This document shows, in pieces, positions 21,995-33,109 of a DNA stretch of 64,000 nt. The DNA is taken from contig OX375872.1 of the NCBI GenBank assembly GCA_947359465.1, positions 7,386,137 to 7,450,136 of the forward strand. The letters are read 5' to 3'. The position numbers and the translations under genes are program-made. Position 1 is the first letter of the stretch, and the number at the start of each line of letters is the position of its first letter. The stretch is from Metellina segmentata. Lineage: Eukaryota; Arthropoda; Arachnida; Araneae; Tetragnathidae. The notes under the pieces were generated by a model, which was not told where the DNA came from, did no database searches, and saw only the letters and a list, made by a program, of their open reading frames with translations.

Positions 21995-24110
21995 GGGCCA
22001 TGTCAAATGAGGAAAAACCTGTGGCTGTATGGTAATGGAATTTTATGAAATTTGGTACAGGTGTTTAGTTTATGCATAAATAGCGATAACCAAAATATTT
22101 AAGTTCAAAATTAAATATTTTCGAAGTTTGAGGCATTTTAAGGACTTATAACTTTGAAGAGCAACTGTGAGATCGCTTAAAGTTGCATGTTTCAAGTTCT
22201 GTTTCTCAAAAACTACTTAACGTAGACAAATATGTTTTACATTTTTACAATCTATGCAAAATTTTCTTTTTTTCACTTGGGTAACAACAATTTTAAACAT
22301 TATATTTAATCTAAAATTTAGTTGCAAAAAATGGAAAATTGTCATTTTTGACAGAATTAAAAACATTTCTATGGGTTAAAAAATGTGTAACACATCTTTT
22401 CAATTCATGCCAGTTACAGTGCTAGGTGTGTTAATATTACTGATAGAGTTTTCAAGTTCTTTCATCTTCAAAATAGCTAACGAAAATAACAAAATGACAA
22501 TTTTCTTCTCTAAATAGGCATAAGAAATCAAATGAAGGACATATCTGACAAAACCGACATTTCACAGTAATACAGTTTAATATGTTTATCACTTGTAAAA
22601 AAAATTCGGGATTGTAATCTGAGTCCTAAAGCAACAATAATAAAATCACAACATTTGCTTCCCAGTCTATGCATATTACGAGAACTTCAATGATAACAGT
22701 GAAATTAAATACAGTTAATGAAACTCTATATCAACAAAGAAATACCAAATCATTTTTAACTGAAAAAGTGAATTATAAAAGCAGAAAAAATCAGTGTCAA
22801 AACAAGCTTAAAAATTTCTACTTGGTATCATAGACATTATGACTTTTAACTTCTTACCTTTTCAAATTCACAATGTGCGAAAACTTCCATGTTAAATTTT
22901 GCATCTTCTATAATTGAAACGTAGTTATTTTGTGCTGCCGAATTCTTTTTAAACTCTTTACTTCTTTTGCTGGTGATGATGATAAATATGAAACACGAAT
23001 TTGGGATGTACAGTTGGGAATAGGAATGTAGCAATGATAGTTACGCATTCCCGTAATGGCTGCCGTCACTTCATTAAACCTTAGTTGAAGTTTAGACTCA
23101 ATTTGAATCAGATCAGTTGAAGGCACATAAAAGAACTTGATAATTGAGAAATGGTTGAAGTACAGAAAAAGAATAGTTGTTTTGCATTAAAAATCTGATT
23201 GTTTTATGGTCTCTGTTTACTTGTTGTTGCGGCGAACCATTTGATTCGAAAGCTTTTGGTTCAGCAAAAATTTGTCTGTTTTGCAAATCAAGCATATTTA
23301 TAACCATAATTCATTTAATAGTGTTTATTTATTCAGTTATCTGTCCTTGAATGTAATAGCATCTCTTTCAAAGGCGAAAATAGATGTCTTACTGGCGTGT
23401 ATGCGATCGAATAAAACGATAATTTCCATCTAGTTAAACATTTTCTTGGGACGAAAATAAACAAATTACAATGATGAAAATTTTAGTACAGCTAATATAC
23501 ATCTGGGCACAAAATACTGAAAATTTATGATGTTTTCAAAGCTGCCCTTCGCAACAAAATTTATATTTTAAAAAAAATCGCTGTTTTCAATAATTTTACT
23601 TTTTTTTAATATTATTTTTTCTTAACTAAAGAATAAAAACACAATCACTAAATTATTTCAAACTTTTAGACAGAAGAAGTGCTTTGTTAAGAATAATTTT
23701 TGATACTGTCTTTCCCCATTTTAAGAGGTACTAGAGCAATTTGAAATTTGCATCAAATAGGCAAAATCTCTATTTTCGCTTATCCTTGAGAATGAGCAGT
23801 GAAGGATATAAAACTATATTCTGACAATTTCTAAAAGACCTTTTACTGAAGAAGAACTGAGATTTTTTTAAATTGTGTCAATAACTTATTGAAATATAGG
23901 GTCTCAAACAGGCTACTATTAGTGCTAAAAAAAATCTACATTTGTGTGACCTTGAACTTTAAAATTCAGTAAAAAATAAAAAATATATTTTGGACATATA
24001 ATATTTGGCAGTTCCTCCTTACTATATGTGATCTATTTAAAAACTAATTTTCATTAAAATCGGTTATGTGTCAGCCACAGCCGATTTGCTCATTTTGCGT
24101 GGAATGACCC
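21995..24110. mobile_element. Inverted-repeat element inserted in a repeat copy, unclassified
   Basis: The left end GGGCCATGTCAAATGAGGAAAAACCTGTGGCTG is mirrored by the right end, which reads inward GGGTCATTCCACGCAAAATGAG..CTGTGGCTG. The flanks share CTAT (21991-21994 and 24111-24114). A copy of the same site without the element exists at 24365-24400 (CGCCTATGGCAATAATGGCGG). The 2.1-kb interior has only short minus-strand ORFs (22846-23307) of no known family, so it looks non-autonomous. Confidence 0.7.
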
Positions 24111-24202
24111 CTATGGTAGTAATGGCGGACATTCAAAATGGCGGCTTCGGAATATTTGTTTTGTTCCTTTTAAATCTACCTTTTTTTTTTTTAAGTTCCT
24201 TT

Positions 24203-25336
24203 TTCCACCTTTGAAGGCCCAACTGTCGCATCATCTACTTTAGTACGACTGATATGTGAAATAAATTGCAAGAATTGTGCCTTTAATAATAGAAGCATAC
24301 AACTTGGGGCACACATATACTACATATACGATTATTTAATTTTGGATATGAGACCATCTCAGATTTCGCCTATGGCAATAATGGCGGACATTCAAAATGG
24401 CGGCTTCGGAATATTTTTTGCGCTCCTTTAATGTTATTTGATGATGTTATATGACAGCTATTAAAGTAATGGCGAGTAATTCTTGTTTAGTGCATGTACT
24501 TTGTTATCTTTACTAATATATAACATATTTTATGTATATATTCTATTTATAACAAAATGGCGGTCACAGAGTATATTTTATGTGCTTCTTATTTATTGTC
24601 ATTTGGTAATGTTAGTAGCGTATTATATGTGATTTTGCATGAATTGATGCTATAAACATGCGTGCATGTCGTAATTATATTTTCATATTAACTTTTTTCC
24701 ACAGGTGACACGATAAGAAGAAAAATAAGATAAAAATAGGGATGTAGTACATAAGCTGATTAATCCATTCAGTAGTGATACATCTGAAAAATTCAAAGAA
24801 ACAGAGTGGAACAAGTGTTTTATTTGTCAAGAAGACGGGTCTGAAGTTCTTCGGTGTCCAGCAAACAGTAAGTAATTGCAGTAAGCGTGAAGAAAAGGGA
24901 ACTTGTTATAAGACAATTTCTGATATACTTGTGGAGTTTTGTATTGCAGGGTATTTACCAAGGACAATAAATCTGAAACCTCTCGATGATGCAAGAGGGG
25001 TCGAGGCAAGATTGGCACAGAATAAAGATCAGTTTCACGAATCATATAGATTGCAGTTCAATAAAACAAAACTTCAAAGATCTCAGAAATGAAAGGTAGA
25101 ACCTGCGGATAATGCAAATAGTTCTACGAAATTCACCCGCCAGAATGTTGTAGTAAATAGTTCAGTGAATTCTAAATCAATTTGTTTGTTTTTTTGGTGG
25201 CCAGCCTCCTCAAGGTGGAAGTTCATTATGTACTGCATCTACATTCGGCTTGGATGTGTTCCTCACTGTGCTCTTAAACTGGAAGACAGGCCTTTGCTTG
25301 CGAAACTGAGTGTCGGTGATCTTATTGCATTAAATG
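24203..25336 (+). repeat. Left arm of a ~1.1-kb foldback
   Basis: Reads TTCCACCTTTGAAGGCCCAAC outward and TTATTGCATTAAA inward; the reverse complement occurs at 26951-29755 with modest divergence. The arm carries the first coding part of the pseudogene, so part of the gene is duplicated head-to-head. Confidence 0.85.
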
Positions 25337-26925
25337 CCATGTATTATGTTCTATGCCTTGCATCATTATAAAACAGAGCAAGAGACAAAAAAAAAACATA
25401 CAAGAAGCTGAAATAGAACAAACTAACCATGGTATTGCATTTGCCGAACTTATATCATACATCGAAGAAGCTTGTAGTGACAATGAAATTGCATTCATAT
25501 TTAAACTTGTTGATCAATGCAAACTGTACAGCATGAGGATGAAACAACTAAGTAGTGATCTTTCAGGGCGGATACATTCCACCAAACTAAAAAAAAAAAA
25601 ACAGAGTACTTGCATATTTTCCTGACATGGAAGCACATAAGCATGGTCGAGATGTGATGTTATTATTTAATAATGATGTTGAATTAGCTCTGAAGAAAGC
25701 TTGTGAACACGGTGCAGATACTGACGCTATTCATCTTGCCAAAGCAGCAAACATAGTTAGAAGAGACATTTTTAAAATGAAAAGCCTCTTTAATGGATCA
25801 ATTGGAGAAACCTGTCAGGAAGATTCCGTACCAGCATCTCTGTTAACTTTAGTTGCTAAGGTTATGATTGGTCCAAATATTAAAGCACAGTCAAGTTTTT
25901 CAACCACAACCTATCCTTACAGCACAGTTACTAATGTATAACAGTTTAGTGGGACGTCGGAAGTGTCATTCTGGAACAGTCTACAAGAACAATCGAGAAC
26001 GAGAAACACATTTGCCTACATACTTAGGTATTTTAATTCATAAAAAAAACTCGCAAGATCTTCATGAGCTCGGATTAAGCATTATCATAAAACCGAGTGC
26101 TAGACCTTTCATCAGAACTTGGAAATGAAATATGTCATCTGTATCATATGGCAAATGCTGTAGTTCCTCTTCAGTTAAAAAAAGGGCTTTTTACAACTAG
26201 TGCGGTTGATAATATTGACCGCAGTTCAAGTTCTACTACAACTCATGATTCTTTCCATTGTACAGGAATATCCCTATTTCATGGATTCCATCGCATATCG
26301 GGGTGCATGGTAACGAGACAGTCGATGTATTCGTCAAGAATGGCTGTGATCTCCCTATGGACTGTTTAAATCGTCTCACTCTCACTGAGGTCCACTCCCT
26401 GGGAAAACAGCGTTTGCTTTCCGTGTGGCTCCGTACGCTATCCCACCATTGGTATGCTGGCAATCGCCCTGGACTATCAATCTCATGCTATGGCCCTCGG
26501 CCTTTCCAATCGGCCATGGCCAGATTTCGAAGTGGCCATCTTAAATGTATAAAATTTCAGAACGGGGAGAGAATTTTCCCTCCTTGTTCCTGTTCCCTAC
26601 CTGCCAATCCTGATCACCTTCTTCTCTGTCTTGGCGCTTCGTATAAGCAGCTGTTGGTTGATCAGGACTTTTTGCAAGTATATGGGGATCTGGCACGACG
26701 GGGCCTTCTGGACCTGGTGTAGGCTTTCCTACACCAGGGGGATATGCAACAACAACATATCCCTATTTCAACATCCAGATGGTAGTTTTAGAGGAACCTA
26801 TCGAACTAAGACTTCAAGTACTTTTGAAAAGAAAGCAACTAAACATCTTGCTGGAAGCTATACAAGTGTTACCCCTGTTCCTTCTATTTGAACTGACTGT
26901 CCTTTGCCAACAGTACAAGAAATCT
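24775..26925 (+). pseudogene. N-terminal part of transposon-associated protein family, broken and LINE-interrupted
   Basis: The start has a CFICQEDGSE-like cysteine motif, a KTISDILVEFCIAGYLPRTI block, and LDDARGVEA. Later come GIAFAELISYIEEA, ISDLSGRIHSTKLK-type and FNNDVELALKKACE segments, then TTSAVDNIDRSSSSTTTHDS, which continues after the LINE as ISLFQHPDGSF. At least four frame changes are needed. The family is the same uncharacterised mobile-associated kind as at 18.4-20.3 kb; this copy covers the N-terminal half. The possible zinc-binding role of the Cys motif is inference. Continuity across the LINE confirms the LINE came later. Confidence 0.65.
26282..26756 (+). mobile_element. 5'-truncated LINE with 14-bp target duplication
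   Basis: The ORF is the RNase H and C-terminal end of a jockey/I-like non-LTR retrotransposon: WIPSHIGVHGNETVDVF (RNase H His/Asp region), FRSGHLKCIKF, and a CSLPANPDHLLLCLG Cys/His block, then a stop after RRGLLDLV. The 3' end is ATATGCAACAACAAC. Direct repeats ATATCCCTATTTCA border it (26268-26281 and 26757-26770), the mark of target-primed reverse transcription. Confidence 0.9.
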
Positions 26926-26950
26926 TTGTTGACTACCAAGTGACTACCAA

Positions 26951-27595
26951 GTTTAATGCAATAAAATCACCGGCACTCAGTTTCGCAAGCAGAGGCCTGT
27001 GCTCCAGTTTAAAGTCACAATGAGGAATACATCCAGGCCGAATGTACAATAGATGCAGTATAAAATGAACTTCCAGCTTGAGTAGACAGGTCACAAAAAA
27101 GTGCTTTTAAATTCACTGAACTATTTACCACAACATTCTGGCGGGTGAATTTCATAGAACTATTTGCATTATTCGCAGGCTCTATCTTCCATTTCTGAGC
27201 TCTTTGATGTTTTGTTTTATTGAACTGCAATCTACATGATTCGTGAAACTGAGCTTTATGTTATACCAATGTTGCCTCGACACTTTCTGCATCATCGAGA
27301 CGTCCCAGATTTATTGTCCTTGATAAACACCCTGCAATACTAAACCCCACAATTATATCAGAAATTGTATTATAACCAGTTCCCTTTTCTTCACGCTTAC
27401 TGCTATTACTTACTGTCTGCTGGACACCGAAGAACTTCAGAGACCCGTCTTCTTGACAGATAAAACACTTGTTCCACTCTATTTCTTTCAATTTTTCAGA
27501 TGTATCACTACTGAATGGATTAATCAGCTTATGTACTACATCCCTATTTTTATCTTATTTTTCTTCTTATGGTGTCATCTGTGGAAAAAAGTTAA
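26951..27595 (-). repeat. Right foldback arm, inner part
   Basis: Inverted copy of about 24700-25336, including the CFICQEDGS and LQFNKTK coding fragments on the minus strand. It is cut off by the Helitron at the A of GTTAA. Confidence 0.85.
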
Positions 27596-29206
27596 TCTAT
27601 ATAAATAAGAATGGAGTGTTTGTTTGTACATTCAATATTTTCGACGCATTTCAAGTTTTCTATCCGTTTTGGACCCTTCTGATGCCGAATCCGCCTTTTT
27701 CTCGTTTGGTGTCTGTCTGTCTGTCTGTCTGTATGTTGTGCCCTATACACGTCCACGCGGTTTAAGATATTTTCATGGAAATTTGCATACAGAGAGTACT
27801 TATCTTGATTTAGTGAGTGGAATTGGTTGCGAAAGTCTGTCTGTCCGTCTTTCTGTTCTATGCTCGATTTTGTGTTTGTGTGTTTGTGTAGGCATCACAT
27901 GAATTGTATTCCAGATATTTGATTGCATTGTATTTTATTTTATACATTATCTAATAATATAGTGAATGCAATATTAAACATTTCTTTATTGTTATATTTA
28001 GACGAGTTTCATGCTAAAACACTTGAGTAAGTATACTTAAATCAACCATAATTTGGTAGTTTTGGAAAAATTGGAATGTCTATTGAATATTACGATTAAT
28101 TCGATTGCTTTACCAGTACTGCTGAAAAAGTAATTATTCTTCAAAAAAAAATTTTTTTTATGGAATTTCATTTCTGATACGTCATTTATTTCGAGTCTTA
28201 TTTTTATTCTTTGCGCAATGAAAACGATTTCCGGAAATTTGGGACAGACGATATTTTTCAATGAAACGAGAATGAACACGATCGCGCGAGCAGTGATATT
28301 TTTTCTGGTTCTTTCGCTCTGAATTAATTTCACATTTCTAAATTTTGTACACTTTTAGTTGTAAGTTGTGGCAACTGTGCGAGATCAAGAGATAAAATTG
28401 AATCACAAATTAATATCTTTGGAACAATTTTTTACGACATCTTTTATTTTGTTATACTTCGCTGTTTCCTGTTTTAAATATTTATTATTTTAATAAATGT
28501 GTTTTCCTTCTCATCAGACCCAACAGCACCACAAAGTATTAGACTTGAAAATGTTAGGTAAGTCAGTATAAATTTTCAGTAAATTTTAAGTGTAGTTATG
28601 CCGTTATTTAAAGAATAATGCCGTTATTTAAAGAATAATGCCGTTATTTAAAGAATAATGCCGTTATTTATAGAATAATGTCGTTATTGAAATAATAATA
28701 ATGTTTAAAAATCCAAACTAGAACTTTTTCCAACATTAAAAAATTCGTTGTAGTAATGACAGGAGAAGATTGCAAAATTTCACAATGTCGCATACCGGAG
28801 GCAAGAGTGCCACAGGTAAAAAAATATTGTTTTGTTGACTATGAGTGCGAGAGCACTCGCCATAAATCGTAATTTTAATTAATTGAGTTGCACATGAAAA
28901 CAACTTAAGAAAGGGAATTCCAAAACTTCCTATAAATCGTCTTTTATAGTAGTAACCTTAGTATCACCTTTTGTCTTTTTGAGCTTTGTCATACAGCAAT
29001 TGTGTGATGTATGTGAAATGTATTACATGAATGGATATGCATGTGTAGGATTTGTGTCCAAAGTAAGTTGTAGAAAATATAAAGATGGCGAAAGGTGTTA
29101 AAATAAATTTTTACTCTACAAAAAACGTAAGTCATTATATATTTTGATTATCTCTTCAATCTAGAGTAAACAAATTCAAACCGAGTAAGGTCGGGTATTT
29201 TGCTAG
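27596..29206 (+). mobile_element. Non-autonomous Helitron, 1611 bp, with preserved empty site
   Basis: Starts TCTATATAAATAAGAATGG and ends with a small hairpin CCGA-GTAAGG-TCGG followed by GTATTTTGCTAG. It lies exactly between A (27595) and T (29207). The opposite foldback arm has the uninterrupted site (inverse of AGTTAATATGAAAATATAA, near 24685-24702), proving the boundaries. The interior has (GTCT)n at 27711-27732, a 20-bp tandem repeat, and no helicase or Rep. Confidence 0.92.
28601..28690. repeat. 20-bp tandem repeat, ~4.4 units
   Basis: CCGTTATTTAAAGAATAATG is repeated at 28601, 28621, 28641 and 28661, with a decaying fifth unit. It lies inside the Helitron. Confidence 0.9.
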
Positions 29207-29562
29207 TATGAAAATATAATTATGACATGCATGCATGTTTATAGCATCAATTCATGCAAAATCACATATAATACGCTATTAACATTACCAAATGACCATA
29301 AATAAGAAGCACATAAAATATGCTCAGTGATCGCCATTTTGTTATAAATAGAATATATACATAAAATATGGTATATATTATTAAAAATTGCAAAGTACAT
29401 GCACAAAAGAACAATTACTCGCCCCATTACTTTAATAGCTTTCATTTAACTTTATCAAAAACATTAAAGGAGCGCAAAAAATATTCCGAAGCCTCCATTT
29501 TGAATGTCCGCCATTATTGCCATAGGCGAAATCTGAGGTTTTCTCATATCCAAAATGAAATC

Positions 29563-29620
<58 letters not shown>

Positions 29621-29755
29621 TATTGTATATATATATATGTATATTATTGTTGCTTGAGCAAGTTGTATGCTTCTATCAAGACACAATTCTTGCAATTTCA
29701 CATATCAGCCGTACTAAAGTAGATGATGCGACGGTTGGGCCTTCAAAGGTGGAAT
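29207..29755 (-). repeat. Right foldback arm, outer part
   Basis: Continues the inverted arm after the Helitron: inverse of 24203-24690, including the AATGTCCGCCATTATTGCCATAGGCG block. It contains a long (TA)n expansion at about 29576-29640, absent from the left arm. Confidence 0.85.
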
Positions 29756-30360
29756 TTTATCCCTTATCTTGGAAAACCTGAAATCAGGAACATTACGGAT
29801 CCCTAGTACTGAAAGGGCCCGAAAGTTTTTCTCAAGGCATTGGTCAAGCTTCCATAGCAAGGAGCCAGTTAGTGTGTCGAAGGATTGTAGGAAATACAAA
29901 CCAAATAATCTGATACGGAATATTTCGGAACGGCCCTGATTCCTCCGGAGTTAATGGGATTCGAAATGGGTGTTTAATTAATGATGGGTGGGCGTTGAAA
30001 GATGGAAAAACCAAATAATCTAATACGGAATAGCGCACTTGTAATTTTTCGGCCCTGATTTCACCCGTTATTCTCACTGAATTTTTGGAAGCTTATACGG
30101 AAATAATGTAAATGGATGATTAACTATTGACGATTGGGCCTTTCAGGATGGTATCTCTTATCTATGAAGGCTCAACCACAGGAACATTTCTTTTCCCTAG
30201 AACTGAGAGGGCCCTATATTGTTCGTGAAGATATTGGTCAAGATTCCGTGATCCCGATTAGAGTCGAAGGATTGCGAAGGAAATACAAACCAAATAATCT
30301 AATATGGAATAGCGCACATGTAATTTTTCGGCCCTGATTCCACCCGCAATTCTCACGGGG
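29728..30360. repeat. Diverged tandem repeat, ~400-bp period
   Basis: GACG.TTGGGCCTT....GGTGG...TCTTATCT, then CAGGAACATT..CCCTAG.ACTGA.AGGGCCC and AAATACAAACCAAATAATCT, occur from 29728 and again from 30128. A short third piece (CCAAATAATCTAATACGGAATAGCGCAC) lies at 30012. The outer foldback arm overlaps the first unit. Confidence 0.65.
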
Positions 30361-31093
30361 TTAATGGGAGCTTACGCGGAAAATAGGTGCTCGTATTATC
30401 GCAGCTCGAGAAAGTGCGCGATATTGCAGCTGCTTATTAATTTTCACGCGCCGCTTATCACCGAAATAGATCAACTCACACTTTCGCGTATGATCCTCAG
30501 GGTATGAGTGCTTCGGCTGCGCTGATGGGATTCCGATTCCGCACGGCTGGTGAGATGGAGCCTCTTTCTTATGGAAACGAGTCTCTTCCGCGGGGAAGTT
30601 CATAGCCTCTCAGGTGGACGTTAAGGGCGTTGGGATGTTGGCGAAAACTTAACATAAAGAAAAGGTGTGGCCGGAGACAGTACATCGTAGCTGACCTTGG
30701 TCCGATGTACGAAATGTTTTCTTTGGGTGTGGTATCACCCTACACTCGCAACTAGCGTTTGAGTTTCCACGGGAAAGGCTCGCACTCACCAATGTGTTTT
30801 TTATTTATTCAGAAAATGCTGTTTTACTTATTTCGGGGAAAGCTGTATCGGGTTATTTGTGAGGTTCACGAGAGACGATTTGGTGCTTTGGGAAGGAATA
30901 CTTAATAAGCATGTTCTCGATAAACGAAAGGTCTTTGGTACTGTTTCGACATCTGTAGCTGGCAATTGTTGTCATTCGAGCAACCACCTTAAGGCCTCGA
31001 ACGGGAAGGTTGGTATTCCAAAAGATCCATGTTTAATTCGTAATTGAATTCAAATCTCGACTTTGAAAATAATGCCCTCGATAAGTGCAAAGG
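30361..31093. other. Unassigned sequence
   Basis: A minus-strand ORF (30361-30603) and a plus ORF (30859-31047) show no known motif. No repeat boundary recognised. Confidence 0.35.
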
Positions 31094-31320
31094 ATTATCA
31101 AACAGAAGGGTGCGAAACTTGGTCCAGCCAAAGACTGTCGTGCACACGGGGGCACGTTAAATCTGTCGCTGCCTCAAATATCTTCACGTTGGCGCGGTAT
31201 GGAAGTTTGGAGAGTGGGGTGCCAGCTCAGGTGGTCATCTGATCGTAGTTCAAAATTACGTGGTGTTGTCCACCAGACCGTGGATTTCCGCATTGATACA
31301 TTTTTTTACTGTAGTCTGTT
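31094..31320 (+). mobile_element. SINE body fragment
   Basis: TTAAATCTGTCGCTGCCTCA, CTTCACGTTGGCGCGG, GGAAGTTTGGAGAGTGGGGT and GTTCAAAATTACGTGGTG follow the family order. The tRNA head and the 3' tail are missing or unreadable. Confidence 0.75.
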
Positions 31321-32503
31321 TTGAGTTACTTGTTATATAGTTTAAATAATTTAACCGTTTTAAGGGCCCTTGAAAACGTTCTTCTGAAAGAAAGGCTCTA
31401 GGGGTGAAGACGAATCTGTACACATGAAAAATGTTTTATTAAAGGATGGTTAGACCACGGATGTCCCATTTGGAATATTTCTACTCATTACCTAATGAGA
31501 TAATATTTACATATCAGTTGCCCTCGGTAGGTAGCTTGTTAATAAGGGTCGCTGGGGCAACACGACGGGCAGTGTGTAATTGTGAACCACGAACGCGGGA
31601 AAAAATCCATTCTTCAGATTGAATATTCGGTTATCTTGAAATTTGTGAAGGATGTCGTCCATGTGAGACAAAAGGTCCTTCGATGATGCTATTTAGGGGG
31701 CGATAGGCAAACTTGATGGGTACTATCTTACTTTGTGACTACAATAACCGAACTGGCATCTGATGAACAGGGTTCAATAATTTTTATTTTCGAGTCATTC
31801 CTAGAGTTGCTTATCTGATATAGTACATTCAGAAAAGGCAAACGTCGGGGAGTTCGAAAAATAGGTTTTGAATCTGTCAGAGTGATGTGCATCTCAACAT
31901 TATCGATTTTATTTGATTTGGTTTATAATATCTAATGATGTCAACTTCCTATTAAGCTTCTGAAGGAACATAAGATTAAATTTTACATTGAGGTTGTTTA
32001 TCATAAATAGAAAACACAGTGCCTCTTGCGAAGGGGAGCCATAAGTAGAAAATGTATAAAAAATTACACTATAAGAACTAACCGCTAGTTGAGATAATTT
32101 AATAATGTTACATTCGATGAAAAAGTCATCATTTGGTACTACACGAATTGTACTTCGAAAAGTATGTTTGTATGAACCGATTGTTAATCTTGTAATCAGC
32201 GTTGGGACATTTGCCACTCACTTTTCTTCATTAATCTTCATTATGAATCTGTGTCAACAAGAGATTTCAAGTTTTGATGTAAAACCGTCACATACTTTGA
32301 AGAGTATCTACTTCAATAACATTGTTGATATTAGACTGTAGATTTGGAATTTTTGGAACAGAATTGACTTTTATGACCTAAACAACACGAACCACGGTCT
32401 TTCATCTGACAGTCCTTATTCAAATGATTGACTCCGCCATAGGAATAATATCGTCGAATATTGTATTTTGGTTCACGTTTATTATGATTGTTTTTCAATA
32501 TTT
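31321..32503. other. Unassigned sequence
   Basis: Nothing recognised on either strand. Short ORFs at 31909-32217 (minus) and 32105-32341 (plus) overlap each other and lack motifs. Confidence 0.35.
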
Positions 32504-32640
32504 CAGTACTGTACCGTAAAAGAGAAAAACATCTTTCCAGGTTAAAATAGTTATATTAAGAATTAGTATTTACAGGATTTGTACAGCTAGTTTTAAAATT
32601 AAGGACGATATTCATTACCGATACGATACAGCAGCCTTAA
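32504..32640 (-). repeat. Terminal direct repeat (LTR or LTR part) of gypsy-2, 3' copy
   Basis: Matches 36473-36601 over about 130 bp with small differences; shared block TAGTTATATTAAGAATTAGT and GATATTCAT.ACCGATAC.ATACAGCAGCC. It is short for an LTR and lacks the usual TG..CA ends. Confidence 0.6.
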
Positions 32641-33109
32641 GATAAAAGTTCGTCTTCGGAAAAGCCTCTGTCTCCAGACATCCTCCGCATTCAGACCAGG
32701 GGGTTAACCGGTAGAACGTTGTGAGCTCACACGATTCGGCTTCCTGCAGAAGAAAAGTCCCGAAAAGAGAATCAAAAGTAAGAAGCATACACAAGGGGGC
32801 CAGTACCAACTTACCAGACTGAATCAGTGCATCACCAAATTCAGGGTACTGACACAATTTTTACGCAACAAAATTTAATGTAAGAAATTATACAAATAAT
32901 ATAATAAAAAATATATAATATACCTTAGTTACATAACATAACAGATTATTACTTAATTACATTCACTTAAGAGTGTGTGTGCTAAGTGAGTAACCATGAA
33001 GGGTAAAGGCGTCACTCATGACAGTTTCCCTGTGGTAAGAATCAACTCTTTCAATTCTAAAACACCTGCATACTCCGAGTTTGAGAGTTTTTTTCTTGCG
33101 TCTGCGGAA

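Noticed and set aside
22846..23307. Minus-strand ORFs as the transposase of the 22-24 kb element
   Set aside because: Three short frames, no DDE, zinc-finger or other motif I could identify.
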